Notes under the pieces: generated by a model | Seen by the model: the letters and a program-made list of their open reading frames with translations, nothing else | Database searches by the model: none | What the model was told of the DNA's origin: nothing | In this document: one piece after another, positions 63,601 through 64,000 of the stretch | Layout: each line of letters starts with the position of its first letter | How positions within the stretch are numbered: the stretch's first letter is position 1 | Position numbers and translations under genes: made by a program | Origin: an uncultured Polaribacter sp. | Lineage (GTDB): Bacteria > Bacteroidota > Bacteroidia > Flavobacteriales > Flavobacteriaceae | Length of the DNA: 64,000 nt | Reading direction: 5' to 3' | NCBI RefSeq assembly: GCF_947501385.1 | Contig: NZ_CANMVP010000008.1 | Span: forward strand, 62,001 to 126,000

Positions 63601-64000
63601 GAAAAAAAATTACTTATCACTTATCTTATTATTATTTGTATCAATAATAACAGCTCAAAATAACGATTTTAATAACGGAGGAGGAGATTTTCTTTGGTCT
63701 AATTCAGCAAACTGGAGTCTTGGAACTGTCCCTGTAGCTTCAAATAATGTTAGATTACCATTAGTAGTAGAATCTTTAGTAGATACAGATATTACGATAG
63801 CTAAAATACAAACTGCTTTTGCTACTTCAGGAGATGCTGCAGTTGCTGGAGATAGCAACTTAACAATTGATGTAGCTGCTAATGCTGTTTTTGGGATTGA
63901 AAATGTTTCAAATAATAGTGTAAGCTTAATTTTTAAAGGAAACTTAACCATTAATAATTCAACTACAGCTGGAATAGCGAACACATTAATGCGAAATCAA
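63601..64000 (+). CDS. Second T9SS-type PUL protein (3' end outside window)
   Basis: The first 133 residues are visible: a signal peptide (MKKNYLSLILLLFVSIITAQ) and then an N-terminal segment starting NNDFNNGGGDFLWSNSANWS, nearly the same as in the protein at 51826, and containing FGIENVSNNSVSL as its parallel of FGIENVSNSDVSL. The two are paralogues. This one has its own promoter with the same operator layout, so it is expected to be induced with the PUL. Its C-terminal sorting domain and full length cannot be seen. Confidence 0.8.

Overview
The window is AT-rich DNA from a member of the Bacteroidota, almost certainly a marine Flavobacteriaceae (Polaribacter-like). The signs are SusC/SusD and hybrid two-component genes, type IX secretion sorting domains, SPII lipoproteins, start sites without Shine-Dalgarno sequences, the Bacteroidota promoter element TAnnTTTG, and the flavobacterial gene order rsfS-ftsH-LUD-cdsA-psd-ACBP. 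I see no rRNA, tRNA or CRISPR.

Layout. (1) 1-21.7 kb is mostly core genome: a secreted N-formylglutamate-amidohydrolase-like protein cut by the window edge; a seven-gene minus-strand operon for ribosome silencing, FtsH proteolysis and phospholipid synthesis; birA; an MNT/HepT toxin-antitoxin pair with a frameshifted hepT; pyrE facing a NUDIX gene; a SulP transporter; a type II restriction-modification pair (Eco47II-like); then a ddl-coaD-TonB/MORN-M14 peptidase-lactonase operon, divergent from PASTA-rluD. (2) 21.7-26 kb holds four tandem universal stress protein genes and a DoxX gene. Three of the stress genes share a Crp/Fnr-type box at an identical distance from the -7 element. (3) 26-46 kb is an accessory region: two membrane AraC-type regulators, an HxlR/Nif11/quinone-reductase cluster with a palindromic operator over both -7 elements, two TIKI/TraB-like proteins, an M50-like and a CPBP membrane protease, a trypsin-like protease, a serine hydrolase, a TonB receptor followed by decayed genes, a PadR cluster, and a hipB-hipS-hipT system with three operator-like repeats exactly 40 bp apart. 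(4) 46-64 kb is a polysaccharide utilisation locus (PUL): sulfatase and hybrid two-component regulator on the minus strand; on the plus strand a T9SS-exported protein, a 59-residue protein, a GH110 enzyme, SusC, SusD, a second GH110 enzyme, and a second copy of the T9SS protein cut by the window end.

How the PUL should work (inference from families). The sensor-regulator detects a glycan fragment in the periplasm and switches on the plus-strand genes. SusC/SusD import oligosaccharides, the sulfatase removes sulfate and the two GH110 enzymes remove terminal alpha-1,3-galactose. A sulfated alpha-galactan, for example a carrageenan-type or mucin-like glycan, is the simplest substrate. Both T9SS-protein promoters carry the same layout: two GTTACAT direct repeats 21 bp apart, then TAnnTTTG exactly 36 bp after the second repeat. 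This is a strong candidate for the operator of the regulator.

The observations most worth following are this shared PUL operator, the Crp/Fnr-box stress promoters, the paired unknown T9SS proteins and the 59-residue protein of the PUL, the HipBST system with its phased repeats, and the HxlR operator.
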